In this document: positions 1 to 11,500 of the stretch, in pieces
How positions within the stretch are numbered: position 1 is the first letter of the stretch
Layout: each line of letters starts with the position of its first letter
Origin: Helopsaltes ochotensis
Taxonomy: Eukaryota > Chordata > Aves > Passeriformes > Locustellidae
Direction of reading: 5' to 3'
Length of the DNA: 64,000 nucleotides
NCBI GenBank assembly: GCA_013400155.1
Contig: VXBM01001313.1
Span: forward strand, 62,001-126,000
Notes under the pieces: model-generated
Seen by the model: the letters and a program-made list of their open reading frames with translations, nothing else
Told to the model about the DNA's origin: nothing
Database searches by the model: none
Program-made: the position numbers and the translations under genes

Positions 1-160
1 TCTAGAAGAGATCATGCCTACTTCTCAGAACAAACTCAGCATTAGAGCCCCAGCTCTGGAGTGTCTGCAATTCAAAGCATGGAAGCTGGAAGGAAAATCA
101 TTTTCTGTAGAGGAGAAGTTTCTGACCGAGCCGATGGAAATTTTTCTAATTGCACTTTCT

Positions 161-235
161 GAAAACAAACAAAAAAAAAACAAACAAAAAACAAACAAAC
201 AAACAAAAAAAACCCCTAAAAAAACCAAACAACCC
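161..235. repeat. (CAAA)n A-rich low-complexity tract
   Basis: An imperfect CAAA/CAAAA repeat grades into A-runs broken by CCC. It is the first of several A-rich tracts with interspersed C in the window. Confidence 0.9.
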
Positions 236-578
236 AATGAAACAGGCAACTCAAAATATTCTGAATCATGATAAAAAACAACCTGGAAACATAGAATCTT
301 CCTAAATTCCACCATATCAATATTGTGGTCCCCCATGGACATTCCAGTGTTTTTTTATAGTGCAACAAATGATGTTTCTGAATGCAGACAGTAAAAGGAA
401 AATGCCAATTAGCTTTTCATGCAAGGCCAAATGCCTCATAAACATTAAGCCTTTGGATTTTTTAGGAAAAAAAAATCTACTTTTCTCAAAACACTTCAAA
501 AAGAGACAAAAAGGCGAGGGGAGCTATTTTTCCTCCTTTTAAAATGCATTATGCAGGAACCCGAACAGATTTCAGATT

Positions 579-640
579 AAAAAAAAAAAAAAAAAAAAGG
601 AAAAGAAAAAGAAAAGAAAAAGAAAAAAGAAAAAAGAAGG
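579..640. repeat. A20 followed by (GAAAA)n purine tract
   Basis: Twenty consecutive A are followed by about eight imperfect GAAAA units, giving a continuous purine strand of roughly 60 bases. No mobile element is visible upstream to which the A-run could be a tail. Confidence 0.9.
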
Positions 641-2020
641 GTTATTTTTACAAGGTCTCTGCATTGATTAGCTTCAGAGAAGGAGACTGGTGCACTCCAG
701 CTCTAGCAAAGGTGTGCAAAAGGAAACAGGAGAAAACAAGAGAAGCTCCATAGAATGGTGGCTGTGCTTTGTCTGTTTGCCTGCTTTTCACTGCTCCAAA
801 AGCCTCCTGACGAAGATGAAGACGTCAAAGGCTTTTGAGTTGTGCTGATTCCATGGGAGCGGAGGATCCTCAGCTCCCAGAGGAAAGGCTCTGTAATTAC
901 CATCACTGCTGTGATCGGCAGTGAAACAGCACAGCATCAGCATATGGGAGTGCTTCTTTTATCCCCAGGATGGAGGCTTGGCGATTTATCTTCCTGTGAG
1001 AGCACCTCCTTTATTTTTTCCTGCAAACCATTAAGAGTATTGACAAGCTAGTGAGATTTTATCAGAAAGAGTTGTTTGTGGTTGTTTTGTTTTTTTTTTT
1101 TTTAATATTTAATATCTCAGGAATGCATTGATTTTTATTTATCAGGGAAAAAGATTCTTTTAACAAAAACCTATAATCAAGCAAGCAAATTCAGTTACCT
1201 CATTAAAAAAAACCCTCTAAAACTTATGAGCATGAGAATGCCAAATAATCTAGTTTTGTGAAACCTTTTGGGTACTTTTTAATATTTAACACAGGCTCCT
1301 TCCAAGATAAGTCTAATGCTTGCTATAAAATTAAACTGCAAGGGCTAAATTCTCCTTTCATTGATATGCCAACCCCAACAGATATAAGATTAGGCTGTGT
1401 TGTTCTCTTCTTAGGCACATGAGTCTGAATCCTCTAACTAGTGTTGCTCCTTTATATTCTGCATCCATTTGCTTTTTGCTCCTGGCAGAAAGCTGAGTGC
1501 TATTAATATGAATTTCCTCACATAAATATGTTAATATGCTATGGCTGAATGCAGATAAGTAAGGATCTGGAATGAAAAAAAAAAAAAGTCCTCTCCCCAT
1601 CCAGATTTTGAGCCATGCTCTGATTTTTTTTGCCGTCTCTTTAAGATTTCAACTTTCCAAAAAGACAAAAAAAAAAAAAAAAAGAAGAAAAGCCATAAAG
1701 AACACAAAATGAGGAAGAAAACCCCCACCTGCACCAGAACTGGTGCCAGTATTATCTGTGCAGTGCAGCCATCACAGACTTCCTTTCTGGAGCAGGACTG
1801 AGCCCAGGTGTTATTACTCCACTGGGTGCTGTCTGCATTTAAGTAACTCTTTCCCCTTCGAAACCCCATTTTTCAGCAGTGTCACTTCACTGTTGCTCTT
1901 CTGTGAGTTGCATGCTCTGATTTTTTTTCATGCATTAAGTTATTTTATTCATGCATTCCTAGTTGTATCCATGATTACCTAGGAAAATTCAAGGAGAAAT
2001 AGATACGGTTCTAAATTCCT

Positions 2021-2076
2021 AAAGAAAACAACAAACAAACCAACCAAAAACTTAGGGTTTGTTTTGGTTTTTTTTC
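2021..2076. repeat. A/C-rich then T/G-rich imperfect inverted repeat
   Basis: An A-rich strand with CAAA/CCAA units is followed directly by a T-rich strand with GTTT/GGTTT units, so the two halves are partly complementary. It may be a simple-repeat tract and its inverted copy, or two independent low-complexity runs. Confidence 0.5.
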
Positions 2077-2199
2077 AGGGAAGTAGGCTCAATATCTGAA
2101 TCCTAGTTACTGTTACCTGAGGAGAATATTGTGGGGTTTTTTTAAGTAAATTCCCTTAATCTAACTCCATTTCCTAGAAAATGTCAGATGTACCTATAC

Positions 2200-2590
2200 A
2201 GAGAATCAGACACTTTAACATCCTAATAGGCATTTGAAGCAACCTTTGAATCAGTTAATTAGATTGCATGCAATGCGGTAATGAGGTCACAGAAACTAAT
2301 TTGATGACCTTTGTTATAAATAGCTATTAATTAATGTGTAATTAATCTTCATATTCATAGGAGACGTTGCACGCGACTTGTACATGAAAACAAAATTAGA
2401 AAACGTCATCTTCACGTTATATATGATCGTTGATTAAATGGTTATCATATTTAAATTATTCCCAAATTATCATGCAGATAAGGTGGGAAGGTAATCAGAT
2501 AACAACGATTTGCTCAGCTCTAGAGTTTGTTCAGTGTGTGACGACAAGCTAAATCATTAAGCAGCTGTTTGAACATGAGGCAGACACAAC
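2200..2590. promoter_or_regulatory. Candidate conserved enhancer-like element
   Basis: Seen: about 390 bases free of simple repeats and dense in developmental transcription-factor core motifs. These include TTAATTA (2255-2261), the 12-bp palindrome ATTGCATGCAAT (2263-2274, two octamer-like halves), AGGTCA (2284-2289) and its inverse TGACCT (2305-2310), a MEF2-type TTATAAATAG (2314-2323), ATTAATTAAT (2326-2335) and TAATTA (2339-2344). Known: vertebrate conserved non-coding enhancers are often AT-rich with clustered homeodomain, POU and Sox sites. Inferred: this may be such an element. AT-rich DNA also yields TAATTA by chance, so the call rests on clustering alone. No target gene is visible. 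Confidence 0.35.
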
Positions 2591-5500
2591 AACACTTCCT
2601 AAAATAGCATCCCTTGCTTACAAAACTAGGATCCTACCTCTGATAAAGCTTGCGTTTCATAAAGGAGAAAAGAAGAAGTAACCATAAGCAAGGACAATGC
2701 CAGGATTATCAGAGATGATGTGTAACGTGTTTTTTCCCTCCACTTTTTTGGCTAAAGCGGAGGGGAAAAAGCTTCATTTCACAATTAATTTATCTGCAAA
2801 AACCTTTCTCCAAGCTTTGGTGGCAACACTGAGAATAGATAGATTGCCCTGTACTCATCTCCGTGCCCTCGATCCCTCCTCCCCTGGCACAGTGGGAAGA
2901 ACAAATATTAGCAGAGCTTAATGGCCAGGTCAGTTGCAAGCTCTGAAAGTGTGGATTTAAAATGTGGGATGAATTCCACAAAATTACTTTAAACATGTTG
3001 CATCTTGTCCGGTATTATTAATAAAGGAAATGACTTACTTTCTTGTTCCATAGATGAGGGGATAACTCATTAATGAGCAAAAATACATTAGGACTTAATA
3101 TGGGGAGCTACCAGGCTAAATTCTAGGGGTCTGTTGGTGCTTCTGTGTAAGGTTTACCTTAGACATTAGCAAAACCTGTCCTAAAAAATCCACCCATGGA
3201 GTATGGCTGCACTGTAAAACCTTTCATTTCCAATGCCTCTGGCTTAAGCTCTGGGAAAAAAAATTCCCAGGTCACCATAACCCAAGTAATCATTTCTGCA
3301 TGGTCATAAGAAATTATTTTTAAAAATTCTAAACATTGAGACTTGATCACTTCTAGGAAATGGCTGTAAAAATAGTACCTTATTGTTTCCAAATGATTTC
3401 CAGATCAAAACTGTTCAATTTTCAAATTTAAAGCTTCAATCTGCAAGCATTTATAAGTAGCAGTTTTCTTCCTGTCAATAGCTCTATTGAACTTGTGTTC
3501 TGAGTTCAGAAAATGAAACCACGTCCCCTCAGCATCCCAAACTCTCAAGCTGGGACTTGGATTGTTCCCTGTCTCACATTACACCAATTACAGAGCTGGA
3601 CTTCCATTAGCACTAGGACCAATTAAAAGACACGGGATCCAAACTGTTCTGACAGAACGTTGGCTACTTGACAAAATTAATATTTTTTGTGAGAATGCTT
3701 TCCAGAGAGCTTTCTTTCTGCAAAAGAAATGCTCCCCTTTCATTTTCCCTCCCACAATTTTTTGGACACGCGCAGGCTCACACCCCCATAATTTGGAGGC
3801 ACAGATGCCACCACACATTTCTTGTTGCATTTGCACTGAAATCCCCATGCCACTTCCATTTTCTGCATTGAAATATCTACCAAATGAGAGGGGAGATGAG
3901 GATGCTTCACAGAAAACAACACCCAGGCAGAAATCCAGGGATCAAAATCAGATTAAAATTAATTAAAATTAAGAATTAGAAGACTCCTGTTCTTCATTTT
4001 CCATAAAATACTGACACAGATTTCCGAGTCTATTTTTTGAGATAACTGAAAGCATTTTGGTTTCTGAGAAGTTAAATATTTATTTTAAATGCTCCTCTGT
4101 TTGTGATTAGATATCTTGCAATATTTTACTGTAATTGGTAACTGAGATGAAAAAGTTATGCTTACTGAAGCATAACTATTGCCCTGGAAAGTAGAAATAC
4201 AAAATTGCTTTTAAATGGTGGCAGCTTCTCTGGTCTCCTACAAAAAAAACCCAAACCCAAAAACAGAGTAAAAATTTAAAATTCTAAGTTTGCAGTCAAG
4301 ATTAGCATTCAACAAAGTCCCTTCAACTTATGTTGAACATGTATTTTTTAAAAAATCCTTAACATTTATTGCAATATAAAATAATAATTTTTGGATTTGA
4401 ATAGATATAACAATGAAACCAGTAAAACTAGGTCTATTGATATTCCACTGCCAACACAGGTAAAATACATATATTTGAAGACAGACCTTAAACTTGGATA
4501 TGCTAGCTTCCTGGATGAAAGGCACAGTATGGTTAATAAGTGTTGGGGCTGTGATCTATTCTTAATACTCCTGGAAGAGCAGAGATGTTTGGAAAGTCCA
4601 TTGCTGTTTTTAATAAGAGGGAATCCAAAAGTTCCCACTAAGGCCACACTGCTGGCTGGTGAAGGCAGGATTGCCCACAGGTTGTTACAACTGGCGTGTT
4701 AAATTCAGCCTATGATTTATTTCAGAGCTTCCTGTAAAGCAGGTGGATAGAAAAGGGCAATGATGGGAAATCCTGGTTCACTCCCCTCTCCTTGGTAACA
4801 GCCTGAGTGTGAAGATTATGGGAATGAGAGGAAAAGTGGAGGATTCTGCCAGTAATTCTCGTATTCACACAGTGAGTCTCAAGTCCAATGTCTCATGGTG
4901 CAGTCTCAGCTCTCACTCATCCCTTACCTGCTCTTTATTTATTCAGTTCCTGAAGTTAATTTTCTTATTAATGTGAAAAGATACAATTTAGAAAGTGTAA
5001 TTTTATCTGCATCTGTCCCTCTTCACAGTCCCCAGTGCCGGCAAGAGAAACAAAGACCTACCTGAATGCACTGTTGATTCTTTATTAAATAACCTGCTGT
5101 ATGACCCTAGTGCTAAAACTTTGCTTTTCTGCTGTAGGATATTAATGATTAATAACCAAGTGGCACTCTGGAGGATAGCACCTACTCAGGTTGCCATAGC
5201 CAACACACAAACAGAGGGACATATGAATATAAACTATTATAATAAAGCAGTTATAATAACCTGCAGCCACCCTGAAGGATGAGAAGGATAAGAGAGGGGA
5301 GAGGACAATTTTGCTTTGGTGGGGGGATACAAGGAGGACAGCCACATGTTGTGGCTTAAGTCAATAATACCTTAAGTACTGTGAAGATGCTTTCCTGAAA
5401 GCAGTGTCCTCTGGTACCCTGCTCCAGTGACCAGGCACTCAAAAGTTGCAGGGTAAAGTGGCATTTTGGGATAATGCTCTGAACCACCGTCAGGTTGGAG

Positions 5501-6854
5501 ATAAGCCTGGCTTGCTCCAGGCTGCCATTGTTGAAGATAAATTCTTTCATGAAAAATTAACCCCCCAAAATGCAAACTTCTATCACAAGCTTACTGAATT
5601 TTGGAAATGGGGAAGCGTGGATGCTCAGCCAGGCTTGGCATTGATACTTATCCAACCAAGAAACAAAAAAAAAATCCCAAACCAGAAACCCAACCTTCAC
5701 TAAAGTGTTGGCATAAAGTAGATGCAGAACCACTTGAAAAACCTTCCTGTATATTGATTTCGTGGTCTGGATACCCTTCTTTCATCCTGAATCTCTTCCA
5801 GGAGGAGTCCCAAGCCTGCATGTTTTTTCCCTTCCACATTGTGGTGTCTGGGATGCAGCCAGGAGATGCCAGAGCTGGATAATTAAGGGAGCAGAGTCTT
5901 AGGATGCTACATAGATAAAGCAGACCAGAATTCAGCTTTTATTCTAACACAGGTATCTCCTTCCTTAAAAGAAAAAAAAATGTAATTATCACTAAATAAT
6001 GCAGGTACAAACAGAAAAAAAGCTAATCTGTTCTTCTCCCACAATTTGTGTACTCAGCTTTCTTGAAAGTGCCTCCATAGTGTGGCATTTTTCTCTGTTA
6101 GATATGTTGGTGTTACCATTTAATTCATTACCCAAGGGCCTGTAGTGTAAAATACAATTTTCCTACTTGGATTCCAACCATACCTGCCATGCATAATAAA
6201 AGCCACACATTCATTTCGCAAAAATAAATCGAATTCCTTTCGGGGGCATGCTTTTATAGATGGCTGAATCTGCAGTGCTTCTGATTCGACTGGAATAAAA
6301 AAAAAAGGAAAAGGGGAAAAAGAAAGGAAAAAAAAAATTGTCCCTGTGGATATTTGTTCACAACTGCTTCTGGGAAGGAGGATTGTCTGCTCCCTTAAAT
6401 AGAGCATTGGTTGTTAGCCATATGTAGTGCACAGCAAAGTGTGAGACAATTGCGCCGCTGTTACAGACCAGGGAGGAATCTAGGCATGGAGATACGTTCT
6501 GCCTTGTTAACGTGCTCCAAAGCAGCTTTGTGCAGCTGCCACGAGGTTCCCCCTTTCTTTTGCTGGCTGATTTCAAGAGCTGCCCCGGCTTGGTGGGCTT
6601 GGGAAGGACAAGGCCACGAGCCCAGTACCGCAGCCCCTCTCCGAGCACTGGCAATCCCGGCCCTGCCACCAATGTTGACATGGGTAACGTGCTCAGTGTG
6701 ACCTGCCAGCTGGGGTGTTCATCCTGGAAAAACCTGCTCAGGGCATCCTGGATGACAACCTCACTGCAAGCTCCTCCAGATGGGTTTGACAGCACGAGTA
6801 CTTGTGAGTTTCTCACAAGTGCTGTTGTTGCCTGGTGAGTTATTAACGTGTATT
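2591..6854. other. Non-coding sequence, no supported gene
   Basis: The stretch is mostly AT-rich unique sequence. I see A/C-rich tracts near 4239-4262 and 5664-5690, an A/G tract at 6297-6338, and a short perfect inverted repeat at 5340-5356. Open frames such as 3562-3966 (+) and 6358-6816 (-) have no recognisable domains and overlap other frames on both strands. The part at 4920-5110 is somewhat motif-rich (TAAT and GATA cores), but less so than 2200-2590. Confidence 0.6.
6297..6338. repeat. A/G-rich purine tract
   Basis: An uninterrupted A/G run of about 42 bases has the general form A-run, GGAAAAGGGG, A-run, GAAAGG, A-run. Confidence 0.85.
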
Positions 6855-6857
6855 AGT

Positions 6858-6930
6858 GATTAATGGTCAATGGTTTGACTCAATGCTCTTAGAGGTCTTT
6901 TCCAGCCTTAATGACTCCATGACTGTATCA
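6858..6930 (+). mobile_element. CR1 LINE 3'-end fragment
   Basis: The sequence 'CTTAGAGGTCTTTTCCAGCC' followed by degenerate ATTCTATG-type octamers matches the last ~70 bases of avian CR1 elements, which read '...GATCTTAGAGGTCTTTTCCAACC...ATTCTATG'. Only the extreme 3' end remains, as expected from the severe 5' truncation usual for CR1. Divergence in the terminal octamers suggests an old copy. Confidence 0.75.
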
Positions 6931-9903
6931 TTTATCGTATCACCATTTGTTTATTTTGCCCTGAAAGTGGCACTCTGCACCGCTGTTGTGACAGGCACAT
7001 GGAGGAACCGCACAGTTCTGTGCCAAATTTCCAGGGAATTAAAAGGGATCTGTGGTTGCCCAGCATCTCAGAGTAGCAGGCACTAATTGCCAAGCAGTGA
7101 ATGGAGCACTGAGAAGCACTAAGAGCAGGAAAGTTAGCTATGATGCCACCCAGAAGATTAAGAAGTTGTCATGCCTGCTCACAGTAAATCATTAGCCGAC
7201 GTATTTTATAAAATAATAACATACATTGCTCCCTGCAGCCTGTGCTTGCTTCTGCATGAAATGTAACACCAGGCTGTAACAGGGAACAGAAATGAGAAGT
7301 GCAGAGGGAGGCATGGGAACGCTGCAGACCCTCTGTCCTTGGCGTGCCCAGTACAGCAGCTTGAGAGCATTGAAAATCAGCAGCCTCCATACGAAGCTGC
7401 ATATGCATGACTCAAGGCCAAGAGAAATCCCATATGTATCTCCAATATCTGCTAAAGGCTGCCTTTCCCTCTCCCAGGACTTAATGGGAACCTCTCTGGA
7501 GTCAAGCAGAGCATGACTTGCATTCCCTGGGTTTCAGGCATGTCCCGAAATCATCTGACTGCAGAAAGGCTTTACCACTGCAAAGGTTCCAGCAAAGGTC
7601 TCACATTCCTTATCATATCTGCTGTTTTATCATATCACTGGGCTGGTGCAGGCATCAGATGTTCATTTTGAACTCACTACTCCTCCTTCATGTTCTAATA
7701 CCACGTGGGATTCACTGTGGCTGTTTAACTCCAGTCAAATTAGAACCACGGCACTTAAGAAACTGCAATTTGCAGAAGTGTGTGATGTGTGATTCAGCAA
7801 GAGAAATAACTCCCAGTATCAAATAACTTGATACTGTCTTATCAAGTGATTTTTAGATTATAGTGGCACCGTTAATTTTGGACTCCAAGCTCCTGATAGC
7901 TGAATAAATAGCTCAGTAAAAAAGGACAGGATCTCATCAGTCATTTCATTCTGATCCACAGTTGGGTTCAGCATGTGAATTAAGATTTGATTTCTCATCC
8001 ATCCTATAGGGAAGGAAAACATTTGTGCAAAACACATTCACATATTCCATTAAGACCATCCCAAAATGGTTCAACCAGAACCCAGACTTCTGGGTGCACT
8101 TACAGCTTGTGCCCACAAATAAAACTTTAACACAGACCTCACAGGATAATTAACTTCACTCAAAAAACCAACAATAACAAGGAAATTTGGCAATGGTCAA
8201 CTTTTTCTCTTGCCCTCTGTTCCTGATTAACTTTGCTGGAACATTTACGGGATCATGTGGGCATTTTGCAGCTGTCCCACCAGTGTTAAAGGAAGTTTTG
8301 CATGTCCAATAAAGAAAGCAGCAACAGACCTCAGATGTTTGATCCTTATTCCCAGGCACCTCTGCATGTGAACTGACACTGGTGGAATTTCACAGGAGTA
8401 TGGACACCCCCTCAGGGGGATGACCACAGCCCATCTGAAGAACCTTAGGGAGAAGGAGTTTAGGCTCAGATGAGGCTTATCTCCATTCTGCCTCTCTTGA
8501 AGGTGCCACAAAGCAGAGGGAGCAGAGGGAACTCTTCCCACCAACTCCTGCAGTCTCCTTTCTCAGCCTTTCTCTACCTTGCCCCATCAGCTTGTCATTA
8601 AAACACGCGTGTATCATGGGAAAACATTTAGTTAAGTTTGCTGGCACTTGAATTAACAGAGTCCCTTCACAACACCAAATCAAACAACATTTCCAGGTTG
8701 ATATTGAAAATCTTGTGAGAACACAGGTAGAAGCACTAATTGTGTGTTCATGATTAACTCCAAGCTGATAAAACATTAGCTGCTTAACTCCTGCCAAATG
8801 CACCAGGCACCTCTTCCAACAGTGTGTTACTGTTTGAATTTTACCTGTCAGAAAGTGAGAGTAAGTTTTGCTTAAATCATTTCAGAATTTTTGGAGTTGG
8901 GACTTCAGAATTTTTGTGGTAATTACATGACATAAAATGAAGAAGGAATGCTTTCAAGCAAAATGCAACATTTCAGAAGTTGGGTTAATTTTTTCTTCCT
9001 AAATTAATAGAATTTAACACTTTTTTTTTTTATTAAATATTTTTGGCCCGTCCAAACTACTGAGTTTCAGAAACTGAAACTCTTCCTGAGCTGAGGAAGA
9101 GGAGCAAATGCCCCAGTATGGTCTGGAGTGCCTGGAAAGGAGTTTGACAACAAGAGTTGGGGTACGTCTAAGGAGATGTTCAATCCCACATGGAATGCTT
9201 GGTCTTAAACCTCTCTCAGCTCTGTGCCACAGCAGCATTTCACCCTTGATTGTGCTACTGCCGCTGGTGTGATCACAGTATAATAGAAATGATTACATGC
9301 ACATTTATATTTGTATTGCATATATACTGTGCTCGTAGAGAGAACTAGGACTGGATAAATGCATTCTCCCTGTGCATCTTAGCCATCCCCTTCTGAATGC
9401 ACACATCCCTTGGGTTTAGACTTAAACAAATTAAATTCCACCCAGTGGACATTGTAGGCACCTTGTCCCCTTTTTGGATGCTCACACCTGATTATTTGTA
9501 TCAGGAATTTCACTGAAAATATTTCCATTTTTAATTTCCCGAAGTTAAGCTTGGTTTGGATAAGTAAGAGTCTGATGAGCAATCATACTTGCCCCACAGA
9601 TGAGCAACATATACAATTCAATTCAAGCATGTAATTAATAGTCACTGCTTAAGGGCTGTATTTAATTTGATTTATAGCACATAAGCTTATTTTTCGGCCC
9701 CACTTGTTATTTAGCCCTATCAGTAACTCTTTCTTCCTCTGTCTTCCATTTGCTGCATACAAGAGATGTCCTGATTTTTGGGCCAAGTGGGTTTATTCCG
9801 TGCCACCCTTGACCTGCTCTGCCATGGCTCTCTCTGGCATGGATATGCATGGATATGTCCCAGCTTCTTCTGTGGCATGAAAAATACCCATTACCTAAAA
9901 AAA
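6931..9903. other. Non-coding sequence, nothing recognised
   Basis: AT-rich unique sequence with no recognisable gene, RNA or transposon. It ends in a 5-bp A-run immediately before the N gap. A small tandem duplication of 'ATGGATATGC' occurs near 9839-9858. Confidence 0.6.
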
Positions 9904-10333
9904 NNNNNNNNNNNNNNNNNNNNNNNNNNNNNNNNNNNNNNNNNNNNNNNNNNNNNNNNNNNNNNNNNNNNNNNNNNNNNNNNNNNNNNNNNNNNNNNNN
10001 NNNNNNNNNNNNNNNNNNNNNNNNNNNNNNNNNNNNNNNNNNNNNNNNNNNNNNNNNNNNNNNNNNNNNNNNNNNNNNNNNNNNNNNNNNNNNNNNNNNN
10101 NNNNNNNNNNNNNNNNNNNNNNNNNNNNNNNNNNNNNNNNNNNNNNNNNNNNNNNNNNNNNNNNNNNNNNNNNNNNNNNNNNNNNNNNNNNNNNNNNNNN
10201 NNNNNNNNNNNNNNNNNNNNNNNNNNNNNNNNNNNNNNNNNNNNNNNNNNNNNNNNNNNNNNNNNNNNNNNNNNNNNNNNNNNNNNNNNNNNNNNNNNNN
10301 NNNNNNNNNNNNNNNNNNNNNNNNNNNNNNNNN
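9904..10333. other. Assembly gap (430 N)
   Basis: 430 consecutive N. The gap is flanked by A-runs on both sides, so a long A-rich simple repeat probably stopped the assembly. Frames translated through it are artefacts. Confidence 0.99.
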
Positions 10334-10366
10334 AAAAAAAAAAAAAAAACAAACAAACCAACAAAG
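10334..10366. repeat. A-rich / (CAAA)n tract at gap edge
   Basis: A run of 16 A grades into CAAA/CCAA units. With the A-run just left of the gap, it suggests the missing sequence is largely A-rich. Confidence 0.85.
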
Positions 10367-10953
10367 GTCCATTACAGTTTCCAAGGAAAGTAAAATGAAA
10401 TGAAATGAGAACTAAAAACAATTGTCCTGGTAATCAGCATCATGATTAAGGAAATGGACCAAAGAGAGACCAAAAGATGCATCATAAATCTTGAGGATCA
10501 GCTCCCCACATGCTGCTCTATTACAGCTGGCTGCTCAGCACCTCATTAATGCCATGCAGTTCAGATGCTGGAAAATGCCTGCTCATGATAACACCAATAA
10601 GCCATTATTCCTGTGTGGAAAGGAGAGTCTCACTCTTCATCTGGGCAGCATTTTTGAAAATATTTCTCAAAGTTCAACATAAAGCCTTGCTTTGCCAAGT
10701 CTGCCCAGGCAATGTGCGTGACTCTTAGAAAATGTAAAACCAGAACACCTGAGAGCTCTTTCCTGAGGCCACATCCATCGCTGCTTTTTCAACAGAAATG
10801 AGGCCAAGCTTTTGACAATATAAAGTTTCCCCAAGAAGGGTGTCAATGCATACTGGGATGGTGCTGGCTAGACAGGAAAGCACTTGATGCTTGTACAGTT
10901 CAGTTTTTCGGTCCTAAATTATATTTTCTGATATGTAGGCAAACATTAGAGGG

Positions 10954-10958
<5 letters not shown>

Positions 10959-10984
<26 letters not shown>

Positions 10985-11040
10985 AGGAATTATATATAAT
11001 ATTATAATTATGTTTATATTATATATAACTCATTATATGA
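10959..11040. repeat. (TA)13 microsatellite and AT-rich flank
   Basis: Thirteen perfect TA units (10959-10984) are followed by about 55 bases of nearly pure AT with further TATA and TTATAT units. Confidence 0.9.
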
Positions 11041-11329
11041 AACACAGTCCACATTAGGCGACCAATTATAGTATTTTTCTCCCCTTTTTAGCCATTAACT
11101 TGTCACATGACTTCTTCCTCCTTTTTAAGTACTTGTCTCAAAACATTATTTTAAGTGAAAACATGCTGATGTTGCTGGTCCAGATAGTGGCACAGAAGAG
11201 TTGGTACACTGGGTTCTATTTTCATTTTCTCCACAGCTCTCCTGAGTTCCTGTGCATATTACTCATCCCAGAGTTTTACTGATGCAGAAGTGACTTTTGT
11301 ATATAACTACATAAAATACTCGCGCTTTT

Positions 11330-11500
11330 TTTTTTAGCATGGTGACGAGCCAAAACACATAAAATAATATTAGCATTGATCAGCATTAATTTTGCCAGCA
11401 GTTACATTTTCCAAATTCTGTTCTCCACCTTATAATAACATTTTCAAATTATAAGGCACAAGACTCAAATTGCTACTTAAACTGACGTCAAAATGTAGCA
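11330..11500. promoter_or_regulatory. Candidate regulatory stretch with full CRE
   Basis: It contains the full palindromic CREB/ATF site TGACGTCA at 11483-11490, with several TAAT, ATTAAT and GATCA cores in the preceding 120 bases. A CpG-containing CRE is rarer by chance in CpG-poor DNA than an AT motif. No nearby transcription start or gene is visible, so function is unproven. Confidence 0.2.

Larger units (their letters stand above)
1..2199. other. AT-rich non-coding sequence with A-rich tracts
   Basis: No coding region, RNA gene or transposon is recognisable here. The stretch is AT-rich and holds A-rich or T-rich low-complexity tracts (161-235, 579-640, T-rich near 1088-1104, A-runs near 1573-1587 and 1667-1683, A/C then T/G near 2021-2076). 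Short open frames on both strands are low in complexity (runs of Lys or Phe encoded by the A/T tracts) and look like chance frames. Confidence 0.7.

Noticed and set aside
5340..5356. 7-bp inverted repeat AGCCACA-TGT-TGTGGCT
   Set aside because: Too short to support an RNA or terminator. Such repeats are expected by chance.
6358..6816. 152-codon minus-strand frame in a GC-richer patch
   Set aside because: It overlaps two plus-strand frames, has no domain, and shows no gene context.
9707..10421. Long open frames on both strands across 9.7-10.4 kb
   Set aside because: They are translated through the 430-N gap and its A-rich edges, so they are artefacts.
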